DNA from: Carex sylvatica
Lineage: Eukaryota > Streptophyta > Magnoliopsida > Poales > Cyperaceae
NCBI GenBank assembly: GCA_964058845.1
Contig: CAXKVR010000280.1
Coordinates: 1 to 59,607 of the forward strand
Reading direction: 5' to 3'
Length of the DNA: 59,607 nucleotides
The translations under genes were made by a program, and so were the position numbers. Under the pieces are notes generated by a model, which did not search any database, was not told where the DNA came from, and was given only the letters and a program-made list of their open reading frames with translations. Positions 32,776 through 44,275 of the stretch are shown here, in pieces (within the stretch, counting starts at the first letter, position 1; each line of letters begins with the position of its first letter).

Positions 32776-34248
32776 CAAGAATTACATGACCACAAAAATA
32801 CAGAAACTGCTACACGTTTACATCATACAGAAAATGATCTCCAGATTTCTTTTCTTTTCCTATTTATTCTTTGTGCCTTTGTTGCCGTAGAAGGACACCA
32901 AAGAAAATGCAACCCGAATAGTTCAGAATATCAAACTAAACTAGATAGCATCTACTAATTGTAATAGTTCAGAAAACTCAAAAACAACCTGACAAAATTC
33001 ATGCACACAAAGAACAACACACTCCCGAGAACTCCCTTCCCACCCAGATTTATTTATCAAGAGTTAAACATTTTACAATGGTTTATTTCTTCTCTGTCAT
33101 ACTCCACATATTTTGTATGTCTCCAAAGATAACTTCTGATTTCATAGAGAATATTGTTGTCTTTCTCCATATTATTTCTATTCTTGAGCCTATGATGTGT
33201 CAGAGTGCTAATTCTAACACAACCAAACAACAACATAAACTGTTTTTTTAAAGCAGATACATGGATTCACAAAAATCACAAAACAAGCTTCAACTTCCAT
33301 CTTCTTCTTCTTTTTTTTCTTCTTTTTTTTTCTTTTTTTTTATCATTTTTTTTTTGTTTAACAAAACAACAAATACACCAAAGGAAGCTCTTGTTAATCA
33401 TCTTTTCTCCTCTTCTTTTATACAAGCATGGTTGAAACTCTCTTATCATAAAACTGCAATAGTTGAATAAACTGTTGGTTAATGTATGTACGAGCAGTGT
33501 ATCACCAATATAAAAAATTATCCAATAAAAAAAAAAAGATAACACCATAAGGATTTCATAGTTTCAATTGACATGAGGTTTCAAAAAGAACATCTTAATT
33601 TTGTAATTATTTGGTGTGTCAAATGATTCTTATAATTTATGTGAAGAATAAATCATTTTATTTAATTACTGTCACCTAGATCTCACAGGGATCACAATAA
33701 AACAGCATTGTAGATTAAATTACTCAGATGCACCAGTATTGCTATAGCACCTAAAATATTAGCTATTTATAGCAAAGAATCTGTGCCAAACTATGTGCAA
33801 GCTTTTGAGCAAAAGGAGGCTAACTACCAGTGTTTAAAATCTTAAATTTGAAAACTTTTTCAGCTCTATACCTATTTGTACCAGTTGAAACTTTCAAACT
33901 GTATTACCTGCTGCATACCCATTCTCCCCAATTGAATTACTCAAGTTTCTTGTACATCCTTCCATTTTATTTTCCATATTTTACTATTTTATAATTGCTT
34001 ATTAGAGAATTATATGAGGTCAATTTTAAGTCATGTATATGTTTGTTTTTACTGAAATTTTAAACACAGTGCTTTAGTACTTAAAAATACCGAAAGTGAT
34101 ATCCAGAACACCAAAATCTAGTAAAAGTAAAACAGATTTTTGCCTCAAGAATATGCAACCAAGATGCATTAGCAGAAATATTTGGCAGGACCACAAATAA
34201 CATTATGATAAAGCAGATTAAAGTACCTTCTTATAGCCATTGGCTCTA

Positions 34249-37200
34249 TTACCAAAATATCTTTTTAGGGATGTGCGAAATCTTATTACAGTTTTGATGA
34301 ATCGGATCTTTGCAACTCCTTATGAACTCTTCATTGCAGTCACTGATATCAATACGCTGGACTGATGGTGGCAGTTCTTGAAGATATCTCAGATTTTCAC
34401 AGTCACTGATATACAGATTTCGGAGAGAGTGAAGGCACAAAAGATTGGGCAACATGCGCATTTTACACTCACGAAAACTAATGTTTACAAGGGAAGAGAG
34501 ACAGTGAAACACCTCAAATTCTTCTTGAGAAAAGTACTCCTGCTGTGACTCCCGAAGGTGTAGAAAAAACAAAGAAGATAATCCATCCCTTGAGATAAGA
34601 TGTTCAGCCAGTGACCATCTGCTGATGAAAAGTGCCTCCAACTGGGGCACCTTATCAGCTTCTGTATAGCATTTGAGCTTCTCACACCCAACCACCTCCA
34701 AATAGTTAAGATTATTCAATTCATTTAAACCCCTTAGTGAAACTATGTTTGGACAATATCCTATCATTAGCTTAACGAGCGACTTCAAATGACTGATTTG
34801 AAGATTTACGATGGTTGGGCAATCCACAATCGCTAAGGTTTCTAGGGAGACTAGATCCTGCAACATACCATCCGAAGGCAGACAGCCCCTGAGTGAAACA
34901 CCTTTTAGAATGCTAGATTTAGTTTTCCTCCCGGCTAATGATGATGATGTTGATTCCACAGTGTTACTGCTGTTTGCAACGACTGGTATCTCAAAGGTGA
35001 GGATGGGGCAGCATTTGATTCTAAATTCCACAAGGGTACTATGAGCGTCCAAACCACCAATTGAGGTAAGCAGCAGGCATCCTCTGATTTTGAGAACTAC
35101 GAGACTGGTCAAGGAACTAAGCACCTCTTTAGCTATACATGTGATAGTTACGATATCCTTTAACTCAAGGTGGGTCAGTGTGGTAAGAACTTGCAAAGAC
35201 CGTGCTAAGATTTTGTCTGTGATAAAGCATGATTTAATTGAAAGTTCCATCAGTGTAACAGGCAGAGATAGCTCATCATATGTGTCTTTAAGTTCAGAAA
35301 TAAGGTCTAACCTTTTCTCTAAGCATTTTTTCAGATCATTCAAAGTGGTTGTATACGTTTGAACACCTGTATGACCACCCAACATCATTTTTCCAAGAAA
35401 TTTAACACAGCTACGTTCATGTCTGTCAACCGAATTCTCCAAGAAATTCACAATTTGGGATACTATTGTGTTCCTTATTGACGTTACCATCTCTAAGTCT
35501 TCTTTCAACACAAAAGCAAGGGAGAGACAACAGAAAATTTTTAATCGAGTTAAATTTAAGGGAAGAGGTTCCCAAATCTTCAACATAGGACAGTTAGAAA
35601 GTTGAAGATGCTTGAGATGAATAATGTTATCATGATTTTCTAAAATCCAACTGGGAAACCTCTTACCACTGTATCCATTAATAGCCACCTCTTGTATTTC
35701 GGGTGGTGGACAAAGACCCTCTAGAATATCAACATCAACTTCTCTCATGACATCTTCACTTCCATAATCCCAATCAAAGTGTAAATTCTGGATTCCCTTT
35801 TTCTCTGATAACTTTGCTTGATAGGCCTCTTCCCTACTTTCAACATTATGGAGATCATAAATAGATAACGATCCAAAAAGATCTCTGAGGTGCTCCAATT
35901 GTTTCAGTTCATATCCCCTTCTTATTCTAACATGAAATACCTCCAAATCTTGAAGTAATATTAGCCTCCCAACATAGGGGATTGCAGTAAACCTACCAGG
36001 ATTGGAACTCGACTTCGAAATAGATAACACACGTAATAGGTAAAGCCTATTTAATGATTCAGGAATGGCATCTTCTTCAGTTGTCACAAATTTAAGGTAC
36101 CGTAGGTTTCTCAACTGAACCGCAGATTTAGGAAATCTTTCAACAATAGCCCCTTGTATATCTACTACATATAATTTGCTTGACTTCGTAAAAAGAGCAT
36201 CAAGGTCCACTTCTTTCAAACAGATATCAAATTCAGATAATAATGATTCGTGAACAACGAATGTGCAGAGATCTTCTAGTTTGCATATTTTCTCCACATA
36301 CTCACCGATCATATTATCCACAACAGATATATGGCGTGTTTGCTTAGGAATCTCCTTTTTATTTCCCTTTTCAATTATAAAACATTCACTTTCAGAAACA
36401 TGTTTAGCTAGATCATGCATAAGGTCATGCATAGAGTAAATTTTACTATCTTCTTTGTCAACCTGAAAGAAAGAGCTAGAAATTAACTCCGAAATATACC
36501 AATTAGCAATATCCTTCACATGTTCATTACTACCCTCTGTTTCTATAAAGCCCTCTGCAATCCATAAATTTATCAAATGGTCATGACGAAAGGAATACCC
36601 TTTGGGGAACAAGCTACAAAATGCAAAGCAACGTTGCACTGGGGGAGATAGGTGCTGATAGCTCAAAAGAAGCGCTCCCATGGTATCTTGTAACAAGGTT
36701 TTCTCTAGCATAGATGACCAAAACTTTGGGTCCAGTTTTCTTCGCAACTGCCCGGCCACAGTCTTTGCAGCTAATGGTGATCGACATAATTTTTCTGCGA
36801 TCTTCTTTCCTATGGACAGTAACCTTTCCTTCATGTGATTGTCACTAATTTGTGCATCACCTATTGCATTACTGATGAATAGCGACATGAATTGTTCATC
36901 ATCAAGTTCCCGCAATGGGATTGGATTCACAGCTCCCAAAGCTTTTGCTGCCTCTTCAATCCGAGTAGTAACCAATATTTTGCTGCCTCCCTTACCGGCT
37001 CTTAAAGGGACAAATAGCTGCTCTAGTTCCTGTTCACTAACCCCTTTATCACACCAAACATCATCCAACACCAGAATGTACCTTTCTCCCCTTAATTTCT
37101 CTTCAAGTTTAGATTGTAGCCCTTCAAGCTTATCAAAACTGGGACAAGGCTCCTTAAAAGCGGACTCCCAAATCGTTTTCAAAATGGTGTGGACACTAAA

Positions 37201-37980
37201 CTTTTGAGAAACATGAGCCCATATGACACGGTCGAAGTACTTGACTTCTCTCTCATGGTCACAAACATACTGTGCCAAGGTCGTCTTCCCCAACCCACCC
37301 ATGCCCCATATTCCTATAACAGAGTAACACTTAGCATTACTAGATGATTCCGAGAAATTGTCCCGCAACAATTTTACAATTTCATCCCTGTCCTTTTCAC
37401 GACCAATAACTGTGGAACCCGGAACAGAAATGGTTTCCCTGTTCTGTTCATTGGAGCTCCGAGTTAAATAATTGCCACTACTGCCTGGTAGGTTCATCAG
37501 GGGAACAAATTCCATTGCTTGATTAACAATTTTTTCCAGTTTCTCAAGGCTTTTAATGAGATTTTTCTTCTCAGATGAAAATCCCGGGAGCTTGCTTTTT
37601 AATTTCTTTAAATCAAATTTAGAAGTAGATGGAAAGAGGGAATTGACCTCCTTTTCAAGGCACTCGTACTCGACTAAACCAAGCACATGCTCAGCCTCAT
37701 AGAATGCAGACTTGAGATTCTGAAGCCACTTCTCGAGAGACGACTGGTGGGGGCTCTGCTGTGCAGCATCTGTCAGGATAAGAAGCTGGGGTAGAATTGT
37801 GGTTTGGAGCTTTTCCAATTGTAAAAGAAGGGTTTGCTTTCGAGACTGAAACTTTGGAGGTAGATCTACGCCAAGTGCATCAAAAAATTTGTTCAGGAAC
37901 CGGCTTAGCAGAGGGGAAATAAGCCAACTGGCGGCTGTGAAGCTCCAGCTGATTACAGCGGTGGTTGTTACCGGATCCAT
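34249..37980 (-). CDS. CC-NB-ARC-LRR immune receptor (NLR), intact copy B
   Basis: Single-exon ORF of 1243 aa; the ATG at 37980 is in an excellent context (CCACCATGG). Residues 1-180 are an Rx-type coiled-coil domain (MDPVTTTAVISWSF; EDVID-like YEAEHVLGLVEY at about 94-105). NB-ARC: P-loop GMGGLGKTT 226-234, kinase-2 LVLDDVW 303-309, RNBS-B GSKILVTTR 332-340, GLPL-type RSPLAAKT 400-407, RNBS-D CFAFCSLFP 451-459, MHD motif in MHDLMHDLA 517-525. Irregular LRRs run from about 560 to the end, with repeats of the LSSLVVLKIRGCLLL type. All ATP/ADP switch motifs are present, so this is probably a functional cytoplasmic sensor of pathogen effectors, acting by nucleotide exchange and oligomerisation. 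It is the only intact one of the three copies. No integrated decoy domain is seen. The closest named family is RGA/RPP13-like; the target is unknown. Confidence 0.95.
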   Translation of the reverse strand: MDPVTTTAVISWSFTAASWLISPLLSRFLNKFFDALGVDLPPKFQSRKQTLLLQLEKLQTTILPQLLILTDAAQQSPHQSSLEKWLQNLKSAFYEAEHVLGLVEYECLEKEVNSLFPSTSKFDLKKLKSKLPGFSSEKKNLIKSLEKLEKIVNQAMEFVPLMNLPGSSGNYLTRSSNEQNRETISVPGSTVIGREKDRDEIVKLLRDNFSESSSNAKCYSVIGIWGMGGLGKTTLAQYVCDHEREVKYFDRVIWAHVSQKFSVHTILKTIWESAFKEPCPSFDKLEGLQSKLEEKLRGERYILVLDDVWCDKGVSEQELEQLFVPLRAGKGGSKILVTTRIEEAAKALGAVNPIPLRELDDEQFMSLFISNAIGDAQISDNHMKERLLSIGKKIAEKLCRSPLAAKTVAGQLRRKLDPKFWSSMLEKTLLQDTMGALLLSYQHLSPPVQRCFAFCSLFPKGYSFRHDHLINLWIAEGFIETEGSNEHVKDIANWYISELISSSFFQVDKEDSKIYSMHDLMHDLAKHVSESECFIIEKGNKKEIPKQTRHISVVDNMIGEYVEKICKLEDLCTFVVHESLLSEFDICLKEVDLDALFTKSSKLYVVDIQGAIVERFPKSAVQLRNLRYLKFVTTEEDAIPESLNRLYLLRVLSISKSSSNPGRFTAIPYVGRLILLQDLEVFHVRIRRGYELKQLEHLRDLFGSLSIYDLHNVESREEAYQAKLSEKKGIQNLHFDWDYGSEDVMREVDVDILEGLCPPPEIQEVAINGYSGKRFPSWILENHDNIIHLKHLQLSNCPMLKIWEPLPLNLTRLKIFCCLSLAFVLKEDLEMVTSIRNTIVSQIVNFLENSVDRHERSCVKFLGKMMLGGHTGVQTYTTTLNDLKKCLEKRLDLISELKDTYDELSLPVTLMELSIKSCFITDKILARSLQVLTTLTHLELKDIVTITCIAKEVLSSLTSLVVLKIRGCLLLTSIGGLDAHSTLVEFRIKCCPILTFEIPVVANSSNTVESTSSSLAGRKTKSSILKGVSLRGCLPSDGMLQDLVSLETLAIVDCPTIVNLQISHLKSLVKLMIGYCPNIVSLRGLNELNNLNYLEVVGCEKLKCYTEADKVPQLEALFISRWSLAEHLISRDGLSSLFFLHLRESQQEYFSQEEFEVFHCLSSLVNISFRECKMRMLPNLLCLHSLRNLYISDCENLRYLQELPPSVQRIDISDCNEEFIRSCKDPIHQNCNKISHIPKKIFW

Positions 37981-38273
37981 GGTGGATCCGTCTCAGGCAA
38001 GTTTCTTCCAGAGATTCTAGGCTATTGGGAGGCAGGTGAGAGTAGTTGATTGAGGGTCTGATCGGAATGGCCCTTTTTCGCTCAAACAAGAAACTGATTC
38101 AGAATTCTATCTCAATAACATGATCAGAACGCAGAAAGAAATGAGAATAGAAACGATTTGACGGGAGAGCAGTGGAGAGGGAGATCTGAACTGGGTATCG
38201 GAGCTGGGACTAGTGGAATGGGAGACTGGGAGGCAGGTGAGAGTAGTTGATTGACTTGAAAATTATAATTTTT
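37981..38273 (-). promoter_or_regulatory. 5' flank of NLR copy B with a duplicated 26-bp segment
   Basis: GGGAGGCAGGTGAGAGTAGTT(GATTGA) occurs twice, at about 38028 and 38227, around about 199 bp that are missing from the same place in block C. This suggests an insertion or local duplication in the promoter or leader of copy B. No clear TATA box was assigned. Confidence 0.5.
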
Positions 38274-39851
38274 GGGGGAATTTCATGTATACCCCTCAAA
38301 AACTTCAATATTATGTAGCTACCCCTCCAAAATTTATAATTACATATTTGTCCTTCAAAATTACAGAAACTCACATAATTACCCATTACAATCATGTGAT
38401 ATTATAAATTTATCTAAAATTTTGGCAGAATTTTTATTTTGAGATGGACAGTTTTAGAATTTAATTTGTGAGCATAGGGATTGTTTTTCGAAATCTAAAA
38501 ATTGTGATTTTGAGGTCTATATTCAGGTATTTGTGTTGAGTTGTGTTAATTGGTGGATCGGTGTGGGAATATGATATGGCAAGTTTAATGGAATTGTTTA
38601 TCTTTTCAATAGATGAATATAAGCAAGCTTAATTATGGTTTTGAGTCAGCGCATGTTCAATTATAGTAGGGCATGAGTCTATTTTGAGTACTGGTACTAA
38701 TATGTTCTCAATACTGATACGTGTCTGTTTTTGTTTTAAATCCCTCGAGTTGAAACACAGTGGACCACTAAATTAAAGTATATAGAAAGCTATTGAGTCT
38801 GTCTTGCTACTAATTATTTGAGAATCTTTTTTTGACTTGTTGTTATACTTTTACACTTCTCTGGATTCCAATTATGTATGTCTATGATCAAAAGGCAGAA
38901 AACAGTCATGTTTTTTTCAAATTAAAGATCATTGGATTAATATGAATATTATATTCTACTGAATACTACTTGGCTTTAGATATACCATTCAATCATCTTG
39001 AATGGTTTTATTTTAGTCATTTCAAAGTTTAATATGGAGAATGCACACATATATAATTGATTGTTCATGTATACATATATAGAAGTAAAAATATACATAT
39101 TTGTGCATTTTCTTCTGGTAACCCATTCTTATGGTTGTTCTGAACTACTGAAATTAAAACTGAAAAGCCAATATAATTGCTTGTTCAATTTTTGTTTGTT
39201 CATCAAAAAATTTGCTTGTTCAATTTTTGAAAGCCATTAAAAGTTCAACCTACTTATTTATAATTATAAGATACATATCAGAGAGTCTAAGCTTTATATG
39301 TTCATTAGATTTGATTTGATGCAATTCCATATTCTGTAAATACATGTGTCAGTGCTACTGGTAAGAATCCGACACCTCTTGTTACATATCAAGTATCTGA
39401 AATAATTTATGCTGAGTGAAAATTTTATTTGAAATATATTGAAATCTGTTTTGTATGCCATGTTTGTCATACTACAGTTTTGTATGCTTTAGATTAGTAT
39501 GGTTTATTTATTATTATTTGAAATTTGTTTGTTGCTCGAAGAAGCTGTCTGTTTTTGAAATTTGTATGCCAAACAACAATCCATTAAGGAGCGATATGGA
39601 AATGATTTCCGGGGAACCATTCTAGGTTTTGTTTTTTAATATGGAAGAAGGATACAGTAGAAGCTTCCGTTAATTCATTTAGTTCTTAAGGGTAAAATGG
39701 GAATTATGAATTTAAAATTAATGAAAAATTTGATAAGTTGGGTATATATGTTAGTTTTGGTGATTTTGAAGGATAAATATGTAATTATAAATTTTTGAGG
39801 GGGAAATATATAATATTGAAGTTTTTGAGAGGGATACATGAAATTCCCCCC
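38274..39851. mobile_element. Non-autonomous 1.58-kb TIR element upstream of NLR copy B
   Basis: Both ends read GGGGGAATTTCATGTAT inward, with similarity over about 110 bp (CAAAAACTTCAATATTA, AATTTATAATTACATATTT). The interior is AT-rich with no transposase. Block C lacks it at the matching place (about 48070), and block A keeps only the left end. The TSD was not resolved (T-rich on both sides), and the superfamily is unassigned; it could be a small Mutator-type derivative. Confidence 0.75.
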
Positions 39852-40222
39852 TTTTTTGACCTCCTATCAAATTCGGTTCCCCAAAAGTAACTCAATTTTT
39901 TAGTACCATCCGATCTTCTTAACACATCCTTTAATTTTCGTGTTAAGAAGAACGGACGGTCCTGATCTAAACCAAAAAATTAGGTTTAGAGAATACGGAC
40001 TCGGTTGGTAGCTTTTTAGACAAATCTAAATTTTAAAAATCTATCTTTTTTTAATTGTTAAATTTACATCTTTTTAAATTAATTTAATATGAAGTTTAAG
40101 CGGTCAATGCTTAGGACCGCAAAACATATCCTCACGTAAGCCTTGGCAATTTATAAATCTCTCAGCGGCTACATATTAACATCGGATATAGGCATAATAC
40201 AGTACATACCAATCTGCACGAT
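39852..40222. other. Block B/C shared upstream segment
   Basis: The stretch at about 40060-40175 (GCGGTCAATGCTTAGGA, AACATATCCTCACGTA, CAGCGGCTACA) matches 48170-48275 upstream of NLR copy C. No gene. Confidence 0.6.
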
Positions 40223-40617
40223 TAGTGTGGAAAAAACGTGCCGTGACTTTGGTTCCGTGCCGTGCCGTGCTGTGACCAAGTTAATTTTTCACGTGCCGTG
40301 CCGTGACCAAATCGTGCCGTACCATGCTAATTCCGTATCTAAAAATCTAAAAAGAGAAGAGGATCGAAATATAACTGATCTTTATCTAAAAATAGTAATA
40401 TATAGCCAATCACGTATCTTCCGTGTCTCCTGTTCCGTGCCGTGCCGTGACGAAGGTAATTTCCTTGCCGTGTCTTCTTTGTTAATAATTGATCACGGCA
40501 CGCGAATGATCACGGCACGGGACACGCGAAGCACGGTACGTATCTGACACCCGTGCTGTGCCGTGCCGTGACGGAACGTGACGGAGCTGGCTCCGGCGTG
40601 CCATTTTTCCCACTCTA
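40223..40617. mobile_element. hAT-like MITE with CCGTG-repeat subterminals
   Basis: A 395-bp element beginning TAGTGTGGAAAAA and ending TTTTTCCCACTCTA, flanked by TGCACGAT (40215-40222) and TGCACGAC (40618-40625), an 8-bp duplication with one mismatch. The interior is crowded with GTGCCGTGCCGTG and its inverse CACGGCACGG, many more GC bases than the surroundings. The ORFs predicted across it are repeat artefacts. Confidence 0.9.
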
Positions 40618-41710
40618 TGCACGACAAAATGCCGTAATCTCACTCTAATAATAACACTATCTTCTTCAATAGAATTTTGTAAGTTCAAAAATTATCATTT
40701 CTTCAAAAATTATCAAACAAAATATCCTTGTAGTTCAATTTTTTCCATCATTTCTAAGTTATCAAACAAAATATCAAACAAAATATCCTTGTAGTTCAAT
40801 TATCAAACAAAATATCCCTTTCATTTTTTTTTTTTTTTTCATTCTCTTCACTTTTCCTAACAGCATGTAACTATTTTGTATCGGTGAGGATTAGTATGGT
40901 AAGATGCAAACATACATAGAGAGATTACATTCAAAGTATTGGGTTCAATGTCGCATATTTTTTTCACCAATCATATATGTATATATGTGGTATATATTTG
41001 AGGTTTTATGGACGTATTTTATTAAAGAAAATTCACATCTGAACAGCTAAACCCCATAATAATAAAATAATTTTTTTATTATATGCCCCCATAAATTAAA
41101 ATTTAAGTTTTGATGTGATCAATTAATAACAACATTCATATGATATACTAGACTGCAATTTTACCTGGTCAATAATAGAACCCCTACAGTGTTTAAGTTT
41201 TGTTTTTTGTTTTACTATGCTATTTGTTCATTCCTTAATATTTAAGTCTCAATGGAACTGTCAAATAGTCTCGATCAAGTAATTGAAGTATTGAACAATT
41301 TGAGAGGAAAGAAGAAGAAACTTTTGTTTCGTTTCAGTATTTGTGTTTTATTAAAAATTAATTTTGTTTTTATTGCGGGAGGAAGAAAGGAGAAATAAGA
41401 GAGAGAATAATATTTGAGAGGGAGTGGGAGTGGGAGGGAAGGAAAGGAAAGGGTGAGAAAAATTAGGACTTGTAAGCACATTTTGTCAAAAAAATTAGAA
41501 ATAAGATATTTTGTTTGATAATTTTTGAAAGAAGAACGTTTTGTAAAATTCTCCAATGATTCTGTATGTTCAAGAAATGCAAAAGGCTCGATGTCTCATT
41601 AAGTTACGGTTGAAATTTGAAGTCACTTGACGTAATTTAAATCATAAATAAATCTTACCACATATTTATATATAAATCATGTCCTTTTCAAAGTTGTATA
41701 ATTTTTCGTT
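40618..41710. other. AT-rich intergenic DNA with a short tandem repeat
   Basis: At about 40705-40820 a unit of the type TATCAAACAAAATATCC, followed by TTGTAGTTCAATT, is repeated three to four times irregularly. No gene is recognised. Confidence 0.6.
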
Positions 41711-42099
41711 AGTGAGGCTATGTTACTAATAACTATGCATAGTGCGGATTGGTCCGTACTATGCATCAATATTTTGGTCTCCAAAATGATAGCGGTCGAT
41801 CTGAACCATTCAACATGATATCCATATGAATGTGCTTGTAAACTAAATTTTACATTTTTTTTTATTATTTTTAGATGGATAGAAAACACTATTTTTGGTT
41901 GGCTCAGAATTTTGAGATCAAGTCATTTTCTACTCATTTAAAAAAAAAATTCAAAAAAAATATAAAATTTAGTTTACGAGTACATATTTGTATGGAGATC
42001 ATGTTGAACAGTTTGGATCGACCGTTGGGATTTTCAAACTGCAGATTTAAATCTATAGCACAGGACAATATGATCTATGCATAGTACCATAGCCTCACT
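41711..42099. mobile_element. Foldback MITE (AGTGAGGCTATG ends)
   Basis: A 389-bp hairpin element: left end AGTGAGGCTATGTTACT and right end inverse AGTGAGGCTATGGTACT, with CTATGCATAG-type blocks just inside. The arms carry the shared core (CTTGTAAACTAAATTTTACA and GGTTTGGATCGACCG-like). It belongs to the same subfamily as the element at 49597-49989. Confidence 0.85.
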
Positions 42100-42234
42100 C
42101 ATGTTTCATATGTTGATTCATATGCAGCTTTTTTTGGCATCCTAAGATCCAAAAAAAATATTAATAGAAAATTATTTAAATAAATATACATGAACAGCCT
42201 GTTTCGATCTCTGTTTTTACTAAAAACAAACCTT

Positions 42235-42350
42235 GTTTTGGCAGAAATTGGCACTGTTTTGGCCAGGAACTGGTACTGTTTTGGTCAGAAACTGGCACTG
42301 TTTCAGGCCGTGATAGTCTATAACGTCCAGAAAACGTTATAAACTATCAC
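42235..42350. repeat. 22-bp tandem repeats and an adjacent hairpin
   Basis: Three imperfect copies of a 22-bp unit (TGTTTTGGCCAGGAACTGGTAC) at about 42235-42305, followed by a strong inverted repeat at 42310-42350: GTGATAGTCTATAACGT paired with ACGTTATAAACTATCAC around a short CCAGAA loop. The loop is not followed by a U-run typical of a terminator. Function unknown; probably a transposon relic. Confidence 0.7.
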
Positions 42351-42679
42351 GTTTTCCTTATATCTCGAAAAAAACTCAAATTTGTTCTCTATTATCGATA
42401 TTTAATTAATTAATTTTCTATTAATAAAAATTTCGGTCCTAAGATTTCTTCAATGATACCTGGACTGCAAATGAATTCGAACGAGCTAATAACTCTTTAA
42501 CTAAGTCTAGATGGAGCAAATGCTCCCCGGCTTTGTTTACAAAATCACAATCGTACATTCGTATTAACATATCAAAATATACCTAACTGTACCAATTGGA
42601 ATGCAAAACTCGACGCCATTTCTTTTTCACACGTTTTGCTTAAAAACACTTGTCAACTGTGGGTACGTTACTACAGCAG

Positions 42680-42825
42680 CAGCCTCTTCTTTACCTCGTA
42701 AGCGCTCCTAAGTGCAATGCAAGATTGATAAGGCAAATATCTGATCAATGAAGAACTGAACTGCACTTACAACCACATCAAAGCCGAAAATGGTCAGACC
42801 GAGTCTGTTCCCTCAGCCCAAGAAT
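42680..42825 (-). pseudogene. ITPK4 3'-end remnant in block C, mostly deleted
   Basis: The exon 11 piece (about 42821-42777, NRLGLTIFGFDVV before GTAAGT) is present, but exon 12 is reduced to its last few codons: the sequence jumps from TTTACCTCGTAAGCGCTCCT directly to the intron sequence AAGTGCAATGCAAGATTG. The exon 11 break point is the same as in blocks A and B. Confidence 0.75.
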
Positions 42826-44275
42826 TACATGACAACAAAAATACAGAAACTGATCTCCAGATTTCTTTTCTTTTCCTATTTATTTTTCGTTGCCGTAGAA
42901 GGACACCAAAGAAAATGCAACTTGAATAGTTCAGAATATCAAACTAAACTAGATAGCATCTACCAATTGTAATAGTTCACAAAACTCAAAAACAACCTGA
43001 CAAAATTCATGCACAAAAAGAACACACTCCCGAGAACTCCCTTCCAACCCAGATTTATTTATCAACTGAGTTAAACATTTTACAAGGGTTTATTTCTTCT
43101 CTGTCATACTCCAGCAATACAACACAATTAGAACATATAGCCAATTCTGAGAGTACAAGGAAATAAAAACTAAAAAGGACAAAAAAAATGCCTTTGCCTC
43201 GGGCTCTCCTCTGTACTCTTATGCAAGGTAAGAAATCTGTTCCACATATTCTGTATATCTCCAAAGATAGCTTCTGATTTCATAGAGAATATTGTTGCCT
43301 TTCTCCATATTATTTCTATTCTTGAGCCTATGATGTTTCAGAGTGCTAATTCTAACACAACCCAACACCAACATAAACTGTTTTTTAAAGCAGATACATG
43401 GATTCACAAAAATCACAAAACAAGCTTCAACTTCCATCTTCTTCCTTTTTCTTCTTTTTTTTATCTTTTTTTTTTATCATTTTTTTTTCTGTTTAACAAA
43501 ACAATAAATACAATGCAGGAGATCATAAAAGCCAAAGGAAGCTCTTGTTAATCATCTTTTCTCCTTTTCTTTTATACAAGCATGGTTGAAACTCTTATCA
43601 TAAAACTGCAATAGTTGAATAAACTGTTGGTTAATGTATGTAGAAGCAGAGTATCGCCAACACAAAAAATTATCCAATAAAAAAAAGAAGAGAAAACCAT
43701 AAGGATTTCATAGTTTCAATTGACATGAGGTTTCAAAAAGAACATCTTAATTTTGTTACTGTTTGGTGTGTCAAATGATTCTTATAATTTATGTGAAGCA
43801 TAAATCATTTTATTTAATTACTATCACCTAGAACACACAGGGATCACAACAAAACAGCATTGTAGATTACATTACTCGGATGCACCAGTATTGCTATAAC
43901 ACCTAAAATATTAGCTATTTAAAGCAAAGAATCTGTGGCAAACTATGTGCAATCTTTTTAGCAAAAGGGGGCTGATTACCAGTGTTTAAAATTTAAAATT
44001 TTATTTTCCATATTTTACTATTTTATAATTGCTTCTGAGAGAATTATATGAGGTCAATTTTAAGTCATGTATGTTTGTTTTTACTGAAATTTTAAACACA
44101 GTGCTTTAGCACTTAATGATACCAAAAGTGATATGCAGAACACCAAAATCTAGTACAAGTAAAACATATTTTTTGCCTCGAGAATATGCAACCAAGATGC
44201 ATTAGCTGAAATATTTGGCAGGACCATAAATAACATTACGATAAAGCAAGTACCATCTCAAGGCCGTTGGCTCTA

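Noticed and set aside
33276..33548. Lys/Arg-rich ORF and opposite Phe-rich ORFs
   Set aside because: They translate a long polypyrimidine/polypurine tract in the NLR 3' flank.
36839..37207. Conserved antisense ORFs opposite the NLR genes (also 26431-26751, 46860-47228)
   Set aside because: They recur in all copies simply because the sense NB-ARC sequence is conserved; Ser-rich shadow frames without a domain.
40143..40547. 134-codon ORF on the plus strand
   Set aside because: It spans the CCGTG repeats of a hAT-like MITE with defined TSDs; low-complexity, no domain.
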